This document shows, one piece after another, positions 55,483-63,642 of a stretch of 64,000 bases of DNA; within the stretch, counting starts at the first letter, position 1; each line of letters starts with the position of its first letter. This DNA comes from Endozoicomonas sp. SCSIO W0465 (lineage in GTDB: Bacteria; Pseudomonadota; Gammaproteobacteria; Pseudomonadales; Endozoicomonadaceae): NCBI RefSeq assembly GCF_023716865.1, contig NZ_CP092417.1, positions 164,001-228,000 of the forward strand, written 5' to 3'. A model generated the notes under the pieces. The model was not told where the DNA came from. It saw only the letters and a program-made list of their open reading frames with translations, and did not search any database. The translations under genes were made by a program, and so were the position numbers.

Positions 55483-57032
55483 GTAAGCTTTAGTATTCTT
55501 GACTTTCTTGCGCTTAAGCTCCTCTCGTTGCTTCTCCATATAGACGACTTCTTTCATTAGAGCCCGCTGAAGCAACCGGTCATAAATCTTCTCGATTCGT
55601 TCACAGACAACACTTGGCATCTGTAGCATACCTATGGTCTTAAAGCCCTTGCAGTAATGCCAGGAAAGCCTCAGTAGCTTCATCAATCGCAACGCCAGTT
55701 GATTGCTGTCCCTATCAACAACACCCAAAAGCTCCCTCAGGTGATGGGCATTGCAAAGTACGTGAGTTGCCGCATATGCAAAATAGGATTTCCAATGATC
55801 ATGAACCAGAACGCCTGCAAATGTTAGCAGTATGCCCATCGTGTCCATGGCCTCACGACCTCGCTTTTCAGACAAGTAGTAGAGCGTCCATTGTTCATCC
55901 CGCATAACGTGTAGCCAGTGCAAAGAGCCCTCGGCCCGCATACCCGTTTCATCGGCTCCGGCAACAGACGATTCCCGCAAGGCGTCACGAATAACCTCTT
56001 CAGTAGAAGCCAGATTTTCATAGGTTCTGGCCACAAAATTGGCGACAGTGCCTGCACTTACACTCATTTTATAGAGAGTATTAAAATACTCTGACACGCG
56101 CTTAAAAGGCAGGAAATGGTATTGGTTAAGATAGACGGCCATAGCCTGTGTGGCTGAGCCATATTGTGCGGCAGCGGTAACACCTTCCGGGAATTCAGCC
56201 TGATTCCGACAACCACAAGTGCAGATTTTTACTTCAGCTCTATGGGCCGTTACTTCAAATTCACCCGGTCTCCCTGGTTCAAACACCTGTCGTTCAATAT
56301 ATTTGACCGGCTCACTATCAAGAAGAGACGCCTGACATTTATTGCATTCTTTAACCGGAAGGTACTCAATATAGTCAGGGATATCGACCTGTTTAAGACA
56401 AGTGCCCTGATGCCCTTTCTTTCCACCGGCTTTATTACCAGAAGACTGTCTCAGACTTTTAGGATTGGGTTTTTCATCCGATGGATCGGTACCTTTATCT
56501 GCGGAAAGGTCGTCAGAATGATCTGGAGAATTACTGTTTTTACAAGGTTTTTGATAACCATCAGACGATGGCGGCTTGCTGCTGTTTTGACTGTTCTTGC
56601 CAACCTTTTCTTCCAATTCTCGACATCGCTCTTCCAGACAGGCAACTCTCATCCGCAGCTCTGCATTCTCTTTCAAGAGAATCTCAGCCGACATAGTTGC
56701 GGGTAGTTCTGGAATCATGCTGGCGAATATTGTGGAAAAATGGTGCTTAAGAGGATGGTATAAAAATCAGAAAATTCCAGATTTATGTGGGGGTGCTGAA
56801 CAGTTACTTTCTACACTAGATGTTGATTCATTATACTTCTTAACATCATTGTGCTCAATTATCAAATATGGCGCATTAATCATCTCTATAGTCGCAGGTC
56901 TATCTTTTTTATCGCCATGTGCTTTATGCAAATATAGATCTGGATAATAGAAAAAATAGTCTCGCTCAGGAAATGATCCTTCTTGATGAAGTTGATTCAT
57001 ATCACCAATCAGTGTGGTCATATAATTAATTA

Positions 57033-57191
57033 GGCTCTTTTCGGGTTACAGACTGCTCTGCAATGAAAATTGGCCAAAGGCCTTGATATACAATGCCTTC
57101 AGGAAACTGCTGGCTAAATATTGCCAAGCCCTGCCACAGGAGGATTCCAGCCTGATTTATGAAATCAGCAGTCTGCAATACGAAAAGAGCC
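57033..57191. mobile_element. MITE copy 4 (159 bp) inside operon gene 1
   Basis: Same sequence as copy 3. The 8-bp duplication is ATTAATTA (57025-57032, 57192-57199). Removal joins A-L-I and N-Y-M-T-T-L in frame. Confidence 0.95.
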
Positions 57192-57284
57192 ATTAATTAA
57201 TGCAGGTTCAACAATGTGAATTTGCTGATCTCTTGCTAAGGGTAAACTTTCTGTTTTTATAATTTGGCGTTTAGGATGTTTGTC

Positions 57285-58811
57285 CTCGACTTTAGAGTTT
57301 TAAGAGCACAATAGTTCCGGCGCATAATCTGCTAAAAGCAACCATCCCCAATGACGAAATTCGAGATGGTTGCCATGCTCACTTCAGATCATCAAGTAAT
57401 CCTCAGGGAGCTCGCTTCATATACAACCTTTCTTGCTGGAGCGCTATCATCAACTGCAGTACCAACGTTCTGCGAACTGCTGTTCGGTTGCATGCTTTCA
57501 GCCGACGGCTTTGTTACACAGGCGTTGTTAACAATTGATTTTCATTGTGTGTGGAGCAGCTACCACCACTGGCTATCTCAGGGCAAGTGGCAATGGAAGA
57601 ACTTGGCACGCCACTTGATCCGTCTGGTCTGCTCCAAAGCTCCTGAGAATCAACCTGTGGTCCTGGGGCTTGATGACTGGGTAATCGAACGGTTTTCCGA
57701 CAAAGCCCCTGCTTGTCGTACACATCATCAACACAGCAAGAAACGCAATCGGCCGACGTACATCTGGGGGCAGTGTTGGGTTTCCCTGGCCATCATATTT
57801 GAGCGGGCTGCAGATGAAGTATTTACCGCCATACCGGTGATCTCATTTCCGACACCAGCTTCAGGTAACACCAGCAAACTGAAAATTGCCGTGGCCATGC
57901 TCAGGGTGGTACGCAATGAAGTGAAGGATCGAGTGCTACGCCTGCTAACCGATTGCTGGTATATGAACTGGACACTGATAAAGCCAGCTCTGGAAATGAA
58001 CATAGAAGTTGTTGGTCAGATACCTTCAAATCGGGCCCTCTATGCTTTGCCGCCAGCACCCACCGTAAAGAAGCGAGGGCGCCCAAAAAAGTACGGCATC
58101 AAGATGACGACAGAACAGGTTAAGAAACTGCCGGAAGAAAAAGCAACAGTATGGATGTACGGCAAATTTCGCAAAATACGTTATCGTACCCTGATCTGTC
58201 GCGCCAGATTCCTTAAAGGTCGTGAAGTACGCGTCGTCTGGAGTCGCTTTGAAAATGACAAAGGTCTGACCGAAAGCAGAATATTCATCTCGACCAATCC
58301 GGAACTTGAGGGACTGGAGGTGCTTCGTGCCTATTCCCGGAGATGGCCGGTAGAGCCAATGTTTCACCAACTCAAACATGCTTTTGGCTGTTGCCATTTA
58401 TGGCAGCAGAAATTGCGAACACTGCTTCGATGGATGCATTTGAAAATGGCAGGCTATGCATTATTGCAGTTATTAACCGTTTGTAAAAATCAGGCATGTC
58501 TGAATATTTCTCGGATACCCTGGAGAAGCCCGGATACAACCACTGCAGGCATGATGAAAATTGCTCTTTCAGGAATTATTCCGAGGTTCTCTATTCGCAA
58601 GGGCTGGAACAGATATAAGCAAAAATATGAGTTCAATTTTCGCGATCTGATCGACCAGTTAATACCGGATAATTCAGAAGCAGCATAACTAAAGGCTTTT
58701 AGGCAAAAAACGGAAGTAATAACGAACTTGGAAAAACAGTTCACTGATTTCGGCTTGCTTCACTATAAAAAGCTGACCGAATTATCGTTTTATACAGACT
58801 CTAAAGTCGAG
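57285..58811 (+). mobile_element. DDE/IS4-like element copy 3 (intact, 1527 bp)
   Basis: Same ends as copies 1 and 2. The flanking duplication is nine bases, ATGTTTGTC (57276-57284, 58812-58820), against eight in the other two copies. It is inserted in operon gene 1. Confidence 0.95.
57351..58688 (+). CDS. DDE transposase of the IS4/IS701-like group (copy 3, 445 aa)
   Basis: Identical by eye to copy 2, with all catalytic signatures present. Confidence 0.9.
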   Translation: MTKFEMVAMLTSDHQVILRELASYTTFLAGALSSTAVPTFCELLFGCMLSADGFVTQALLTIDFHCVWSSYHHWLSQGKWQWKNLARHLIRLVCSKAPENQPVVLGLDDWVIERFSDKAPACRTHHQHSKKRNRPTYIWGQCWVSLAIIFERAADEVFTAIPVISFPTPASGNTSKLKIAVAMLRVVRNEVKDRVLRLLTDCWYMNWTLIKPALEMNIEVVGQIPSNRALYALPPAPTVKKRGRPKKYGIKMTTEQVKKLPEEKATVWMYGKFRKIRYRTLICRARFLKGREVRVVWSRFENDKGLTESRIFISTNPELEGLEVLRAYSRRWPVEPMFHQLKHAFGCCHLWQQKLRTLLRWMHLKMAGYALLQLLTVCKNQACLNISRIPWRSPDTTTAGMMKIALSGIIPRFSIRKGWNRYKQKYEFNFRDLIDQLIPDNSEAA

Positions 58812-59206
58812 ATGTTTGTCATCTTTATGGAAAAATCTATAGAAATTATCATCAAAGTCACCATCGTGATTATAAATGAAAAGCATTCCTCTAATTTCAG
58901 TTTTTTCAGAAAAGATATCATATCTTATTTTCCATTCCTGGCTTACCCTTGCGCAGTCTATTGTCTTAGCAAGAGACTGCAAGGATTTTCTCACCTTGTC
59001 TGTTGAAATTGAAGATTCAGCATAGCTCTTAAGGTCTGTATTAAATAAGGCTCTTGTAGGATTTCAGACTGCTACTGGGTTGAACATTGCTGAAGCCCTT
59101 TATCTACAAAGGTTGTCAGCATATTGTCCGGTAATGTTGCTCAATCCTTGTTTTTCGTGACCTACAGTCAGTTTTCACTGTAGAGCAGTTCGTAATCAAA
59201 ATAGAG

Positions 59207-60315
59207 GGCTAAGTTACCGTTAATGGTTGAATCAGCTAAACTCCCATAAAATCTACGTTGTAGGGGAGTGATATGCAATCTGAACTCTTCCAGAATTTTA
59301 TTGATTCCATTTCAACATTAACCAGTGAACAGCGAGACATTCTTAACAACTCGCTCCTTAGTACTCAAATAGAGGTTACCGAGGTAGTAGAAACCACTGA
59401 CTCTGAACCTGTTTACAGTGAATCTATACCCAATAACGATAATGCAACACCTGACGTAGAAAAGAGCATACTTGCCCAATTTGCCGAAAACCCCAGGTGC
59501 CCCAAATGCAAAAGCCATAGCGTTGGTCGCTGGGGCATACGAAATGGCCGACAGCGCTACCACTGCAAGACTTGCGACTCAACGTTTAACGCCTTTAGTG
59601 GAACGCCTTTGGCAAGGCTCAGGCACCCTGAAAAATGGAACAAGTACCTCGCAGGTATGACTCACTCTATGGTCTTGCGACCAGCTGCTGCTGAGAATGC
59701 CATTGACTTGAAAACTGCGTTCCGCTGGCGTCACCGCTTTCTTGAAGTGATTAATAATGATCAAGCAGAAGAGCTTTGTGGCATTACTGAGCTTGATGAA
59801 ACATTTTTCCGTGAATCCTTCAAAGGGCAAAGAGAAGGCCTTCCACGGCCAACCCGAAAGCGGGGTAATGATCCCAACAAAGCCCGAAAAGTCCCGGTAA
59901 TGGTGGCTCGGGACCGTAATCGAAATACCGTTGACGGTGTATTAGAAAACGAAAGTGCTAATGAATTGTGCAGGCATTTAAATGGCCGCATATCGATACA
60001 GGCCACGGTCTGTGCGGATGCACACCTCGCTCACGAAAAACTTGCTGACAAGCTTGGATTTGTCTTCAAGGAGCTGGTGACATCAGCAGGTCAACATGTT
60101 GTTGAAGGCATCTACCACATCCAGACTGTAAATTCTTATCACAGTCATTTAAAACGCTGGATTGGCGGCGTATTCCAAGGGGTTGCAACTCGTTACCTTC
60201 CCCATTATCTGGCCTGGAGGCGAGAACTGACGGCAGCAAAAAAATTAACTGTTGGCCGGTTGATCAGCAGAATTACTGAACATTGGTGCTTCCAACCATT
60301 AACGGTAACTTAGCC
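59207..60315 (+). mobile_element. IS1595-type element, group B, copy 1 (1109 bp)
   Basis: Inverted ends GGCTAAGTTACCGTTAATGG. AAAATAGAG is repeated on both sides (59198-59206, 60316-60324), nine bases where eight is usual for the family. It is inserted into MITE copy 5. Confidence 0.93.
59273..60313 (+). CDS. IS1595-family transposase, group B (346 aa), copy 1
   Basis: ATG 59273 has GGGGAG seven bases upstream. The acidic N-terminal region precedes a zinc ribbon (C-P-K-C ... C-K-T-C, about 76-99) and an ISXO2-like DDE core with ITELDETFF (about 170), VCADAHLAHEKL (about 245) and a downstream NSYHSHLKRWIGG segment. It resembles the ISSod11-type subgroup of IS1595. It differs greatly from the group A transposase at 27501. 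Confidence 0.92.
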   Translation: MQSELFQNFIDSISTLTSEQRDILNNSLLSTQIEVTEVVETTDSEPVYSESIPNNDNATPDVEKSILAQFAENPRCPKCKSHSVGRWGIRNGRQRYHCKTCDSTFNAFSGTPLARLRHPEKWNKYLAGMTHSMVLRPAAAENAIDLKTAFRWRHRFLEVINNDQAEELCGITELDETFFRESFKGQREGLPRPTRKRGNDPNKARKVPVMVARDRNRNTVDGVLENESANELCRHLNGRISIQATVCADAHLAHEKLADKLGFVFKELVTSAGQHVVEGIYHIQTVNSYHSHLKRWIGGVFQGVATRYLPHYLAWRRELTAAKKLTVGRLISRITEHWCFQPLTVT

Positions 60316-60593
60316 AAAATAGAGCCTTAAATAAAATTCTTGTATTATTTAAGTACGGGTCATTGTAATGAAAAAGTACGTCTACAGGATGTGTATGGGT
60401 TGGTTTGTTAGGAGCATGCTTTTCAATTTTCTGGCATAAGAAATTTTGATCCATAAGATCTAAGCGTTCCCACTTAAACCATCTAAATATTTCCCTGGAT
60501 ACAATATCTGCCATATCAGCAATAGTTGCTGTTTCTGCCATGGAAAATTCCTATTGATGTGAAATGATAATGTTTGTTAAAACGTCTAAAGCT

Positions 60594-61702
60594 GGCTAAG
60601 TTACCGTTAATGGTTGAATCAGCTAAACTCCCATAAAATCTACGTTGTAGGGGAGTGATATGCAATCTGAACTCTTCCAGAATTTTATTGATTCCATTTC
60701 AACATTAACCAGTGAACAGCGAGACATTCTTAACAACTCGCTCCTTAGTACTCAAATAGAGGTTACCGAGGTAGTAGAAACCACTGACTCTGAACCTGTT
60801 TACAGTGAATCTATACCCAATAACGATAATGCAACACCTGACGTAGAAAAGAGCATACTTGCCCAATTTGCCGAAAACCCCAGGTGCCCCAAATGCAAAA
60901 GCCATAGCGTTGGTCGCTGGGGCATACGAAATGGCCGACAGCGCTACCACTGCAAGACTTGCGACTCAACGTTTAACGCCTTTAGTGGAACGCCTTTGGC
61001 AAGGCTCAGGCACCCTGAAAAATGGAACAAGTACCTCGCAGGTATGACTCACTCTATGGTCTTGCGACCAGCTGCTGCTGAGAATGCCATTGACTTGAAA
61101 ACTGCGTTCCGCTGGCGTCACCGCTTTCTTGAAGTGATTAATAATGATCAAGCAGAAGAGCTTTGTGGCATTACTGAGCTTGATGAAACATTTTTCCGTG
61201 AATCCTTCAAAGGGCAAAGAGAAGGCCTTCCACGGCCAACCCGAAAGCGGGGTAATGATCCCAACAAAGCCCGAAAAGTCCCGGTAATGGTGGCTCGGGA
61301 CCGTAATCGAAATACCGTTGACGGTGTATTAGAAAACGAAAGTGCTAATGAATTGTGCAGGCATTTAAATGGCCGCATATCGATACAGGCCACGGTCTGT
61401 GCGGATGCACACCTCGCTCACGAAAAACTTGCTGACAAGCTTGGATTTGTCTTCAAGGAGCTGGTGACATCAGCAGGTCAACATGTTGTTGAAGGCATCT
61501 ACCACATCCAGACTGTAAATTCTTATCACAGTCATTTAAAACGCTGGATTGGCGGCGTATTCCAAGGGGTTGCAACTCGTTACCTTCCCCATTATCTGGC
61601 CTGGAGGCGAGAACTGACGGCAGCAAAAAAATTAACTGTTGGCCGGTTGATCAGCAGAATTACTGAACATTGGTGCTTCCAACCATTAACGGTAACTTAG
61701 CC
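60594..61702 (+). mobile_element. IS1595-type element, group B, copy 2 (1109 bp), no target duplication
   Basis: Ends and length are identical to copy 1, but the left flank (CTAAAGCT) and right flank (GAACTGCG) do not match. One flank has therefore been replaced by a deletion or recombination event. It stands 52 bases upstream of operon gene 1. Confidence 0.9.
60660..61700 (+). CDS. IS1595-family transposase, group B (346 aa), copy 2
   Basis: Same protein as copy 1 with the same ribosome site; all motifs are present. Confidence 0.92.
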   Translation: MQSELFQNFIDSISTLTSEQRDILNNSLLSTQIEVTEVVETTDSEPVYSESIPNNDNATPDVEKSILAQFAENPRCPKCKSHSVGRWGIRNGRQRYHCKTCDSTFNAFSGTPLARLRHPEKWNKYLAGMTHSMVLRPAAAENAIDLKTAFRWRHRFLEVINNDQAEELCGITELDETFFRESFKGQREGLPRPTRKRGNDPNKARKVPVMVARDRNRNTVDGVLENESANELCRHLNGRISIQATVCADAHLAHEKLADKLGFVFKELVTSAGQHVVEGIYHIQTVNSYHSHLKRWIGGVFQGVATRYLPHYLAWRRELTAAKKLTVGRLISRITEHWCFQPLTVT

Positions 61703-61860
61703 GAACTGCGCCATGGGGTCTTGCAGTGTTACGGTTCATTTGTAGGATTTATCTTACAGGTTTATACGACATGAGTTATTGTCATATAATCAGCAACTGA
61801 CTATTTTAGAAAGCGTAATCAGGCATCATTTAATAACAAATACAAGTAGAGGATGCTGTT

Positions 61861-62037
61861 ATGGGTAAAGGTAAGAAAGCCGAAAAAGAGTTCATTCTGG
61901 ATGAACACCTGATCCATCCTGAACTTGAGCAGAAAGGTTCCAAACGTTCCCTGCAGATCCGCAGAGCTTTAGAAGAGCGGGAAGAAGACAAACGACTCAG
62001 TGCCATTTTTGGCGATGATTACTGGGAAGGCATTTAA
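61861..62037 (+). CDS. Small basic/acidic protein, 58 aa (PA3496-like)
   Basis: It starts at ATG 61861 with AGAGGA seven bases upstream and ends TAA 62035-62037. The sequence begins M-G-K-G-K-K-A-E-K-E and ends RRALEEREEDKRLSAIFGDD then Y-W-E-G-I. The pattern of a charged head, R-R-A-x-E-E-R-x-E-D-x-R-L and an acidic aromatic tail resembles the small PA3496-type proteins described as possibly involved in envelope integrity. This is pattern memory on a short protein, so the name is tentative. Confidence 0.6.
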   Translation: MGKGKKAEKEFILDEHLIHPELEQKGSKRSLQIRRALEEREEDKRLSAIFGDDYWEGI

Positions 62038-62180
62038 TAACCTCAAATGAAGAATACGAACCTTTGCCTACACCCCGGTCAGGGTTCGTATCGAAATATC
62101 TTATCCCGCCTCATTGAACGCTAAGTCTCCTGCCGGGTTTACCCATTTGTCATCAGCTGTATATGCTCATCCCCCCACGC

Positions 62181-63419
62181 TTACAGTTCAATATTCTTCA
62201 GGAAAGGGCTATCCAGTGCTTTAGCTACCGTCATCCGTTGCCTTGGGTGATCCCGTAACAGACCTTTTACCAGTCGTACTGCTTCCGGGTTAACGCCCAG
62301 ACTCTCCATTTTGGCAATGGCCTGCTCCCGTCCATTGCGTTTGACTGCGATGATCTCCGCAACCGTTCCTAATCTGGTATTGTCTGGTCGATGGAAATAA
62401 TTCGTTCCTGTCAACAGCTCTGTTAGCACCACGCCCAGAGACCAGGCATCTGCAGCCTTTAAGTCGACGTTGCGATAAATCAGGCTGTCAGCTGGTTTAT
62501 ATAAACTGGCGCCAATAGAAAAATAGAGCAGTAAGTCTGCCAGACTGGAATGCTTTCTGGTTAAATCGATGTAGGAATCCTGCACATTTTTCGCCATGCC
62601 AAAGTCGATCAGTTTCAGACGACCTGCACCATCAACCAGAAAGTTTTGCGGTTTTATATCCCGATGAACAAAACCTTTGTTGTGTAACGATGCAACCGCT
62701 AATGTAGCTTGCTTGAATAAACGGGCAATCAGTTTTTCATCACCGGGAGAGATGGTTGAATCGGTAACGTTGGCAAAATCTTTCCCGTTGTCTTTTTCGG
62801 GCTCTGCAGAAGCTGATTGGTTGCCAGTTTCTGTAAAAATATCTCGGGTTCCCGTGCTGTTAAACTTGCCGATTAATGATTCCATACTGCTACCATGAAG
62901 TGGAGTATGGATCACGCCGTCAACCATTTCATGGGCGATCACATAATCACCGGTGCATCTCAAGGCCACTTCGTACTCTTTTTCCGTTGAATTGTATCCT
63001 GCCATCATGAGCTCCAAATCATTTTCTGCCTCTGTCATTTGCTCAAAGGTGATATAGTTTTTGGAATAGAGTGTGGCTAGTCGATTAAGTAAACGGGTAT
63101 GGCCACGATCAAGATCTGCCTTTCCGTAATAGAGCTTTTTGGCTACCTTGAAACTGTGGTTATGACGACACAGGTTCAGATGACCAAAGCATCCTGTACC
63201 TACAACAATAGGCTGGCCATTGCGATCAGCCAGCGAAATAATACGCTCAGACACGCGACAGCAATCTTTACCCCGAACCATTACGTACACTCGCATGAGC
63301 TTATTTCTGCAAGTCAGAGCCATTTTTTTCAGGTTTCTTCCCAGCCAACTACCTTGATTCTCTTGAGGGAGTTCTTCTATACGGTGTGGGTGCTCTATCA
63401 TAGATTTTGTTATTTTCAT
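62181..63419 (-). CDS. Eukaryotic-like serine/threonine protein kinase
   Basis: This 412-residue protein starts at ATG 63419. A glycine-loop-like G-T-G-C-F-G (about 74) is followed by a Lys in F-K-V-A-K-K-L-Y. The catalytic loop FVHRDIKPQNFLVD (about 247-260) and I-D-F-G-M-A-K (about 270) are complete, and DAWSLGVVLTELLTG (about 335) matches the F-helix. An insert of about 80 residues, partly acidic and Ser-rich, separates the lobes. There is no membrane segment or PASTA repeat, so it is cytoplasmic or possibly a secreted effector, as such kinases often are in host-associated bacteria. Substrates are unknown. It diverges from znuA. Confidence 0.88.
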   Translation of the reverse strand: MKITKSMIEHPHRIEELPQENQGSWLGRNLKKMALTCRNKLMRVYVMVRGKDCCRVSERIISLADRNGQPIVVGTGCFGHLNLCRHNHSFKVAKKLYYGKADLDRGHTRLLNRLATLYSKNYITFEQMTEAENDLELMMAGYNSTEKEYEVALRCTGDYVIAHEMVDGVIHTPLHGSSMESLIGKFNSTGTRDIFTETGNQSASAEPEKDNGKDFANVTDSTISPGDEKLIARLFKQATLAVASLHNKGFVHRDIKPQNFLVDGAGRLKLIDFGMAKNVQDSYIDLTRKHSSLADLLLYFSIGASLYKPADSLIYRNVDLKAADAWSLGVVLTELLTGTNYFHRPDNTRLGTVAEIIAVKRNGREQAIAKMESLGVNPEAVRLVKGLLRDHPRQRMTVAKALDSPFLKNIEL

Positions 63420-63642
63420 GGCGCTATTCCCTGTTGACGTGATATTTCCCTATTACCTGAAAATTTCCATTCAAGTAGTTAACCATTTTCTTTCACATAG
63501 ATGGCTGACAGGCTGGTCAGATAAGCTAACAGCTTGATTTCCAATATAATGTTTTTTTAACGTAAGGCTGAACAAACGGTGGGGGATCTTTTTTCAAATT
63601 AGGATGTTATATTATAACGTTTTAAAAAAAAGCGGTTTTTGT
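63420..63642. other. Divergent promoter region between the kinase and znuA
   Basis: It holds the Zur-type palindrome near its right end and presumably the kinase promoter on the left. No gene is seen. Confidence 0.4.
63603..63621. promoter_or_regulatory. Zur-type operator upstream of znuA
   Basis: ATGTTATATTATAACGT is a near-perfect palindrome (GTTATA-T-TATAAC core at 63606-63618), matching the known gammaproteobacterial Zur box. It lies 22 bases before the znuA start, so zinc-loaded Zur would repress transcription. Confidence 0.82.

Larger units (their letters stand above)
53421..56718 (-). pseudogene. IS66-family transposase of copy F, interrupted
   Basis: The N-terminal 412 codons are at 56718-55483 and the C-terminal part at 53689-53421, with ten bases (53857-53866) between the two guests. 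The reconstructed product is the same 504 residues as the intact copies. The large fragment holds the zinc cluster and the first two acidic residues but lacks the final Glu region. Confidence 0.93.
53417..56807 (-). mobile_element. IS66-family element, copy F, interrupted by a MITE and by IS66 copy E
   Basis: Ends are intact with duplication TTTCTACA (53409-53416, 56808-56815). Its total of 3391 bp equals 1608 plus the MITE (159 + 8) plus copy E (1608 + 8). The two guests landed ten bases apart in the transposase gene. Removing both restores the 1515-base frame. Confidence 0.95.
59049..60326. mobile_element. MITE copy 5, interrupted by an IS1595-type element
   Basis: It starts GGCTCTTGTAGGATTTCAG at 59049 and ends GAGCC at 60326. 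The 8-bp duplication TTAAATAA flanks it (59041-59048, 60327-60334). The sequence equals the reverse complement of copy 2. The IS1595-type element entered nine bases before its end. Without the guest it is 160 bp. Confidence 0.93.
53098..60541 (-). pseudogene. Operon gene 1: PD-(D/E)XK nuclease-like protein, split by four insertion sites
   Basis: It starts at ATG 60541 (M-A-E-T-A-T-I-A-D-M-A). Joining 60541-60327, 59040-58812, 57275-57192, 57024-56808 and 53408-53098 gives 1056 bases with no stop, a 351-residue protein. The nuclease core is near residues 50-80: H-P-V-D-V-L-F-H-Y-N-D-P-Y, then I-L-F-N-T-D-L-K-S-Y-A, giving the Asp and the D-x-K pair of PD-(D/E)XK enzymes. Such enzymes cut DNA or RNA and are frequent in phage defence. 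The MITE and IS1595 insertion falls between F-N and T-D-L-K, inside the core. Gene 2 starts in an ATGA overlap. Upstream sequence is cut off by another IS at 60594, so further genes may be missing. Confidence 0.8.
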
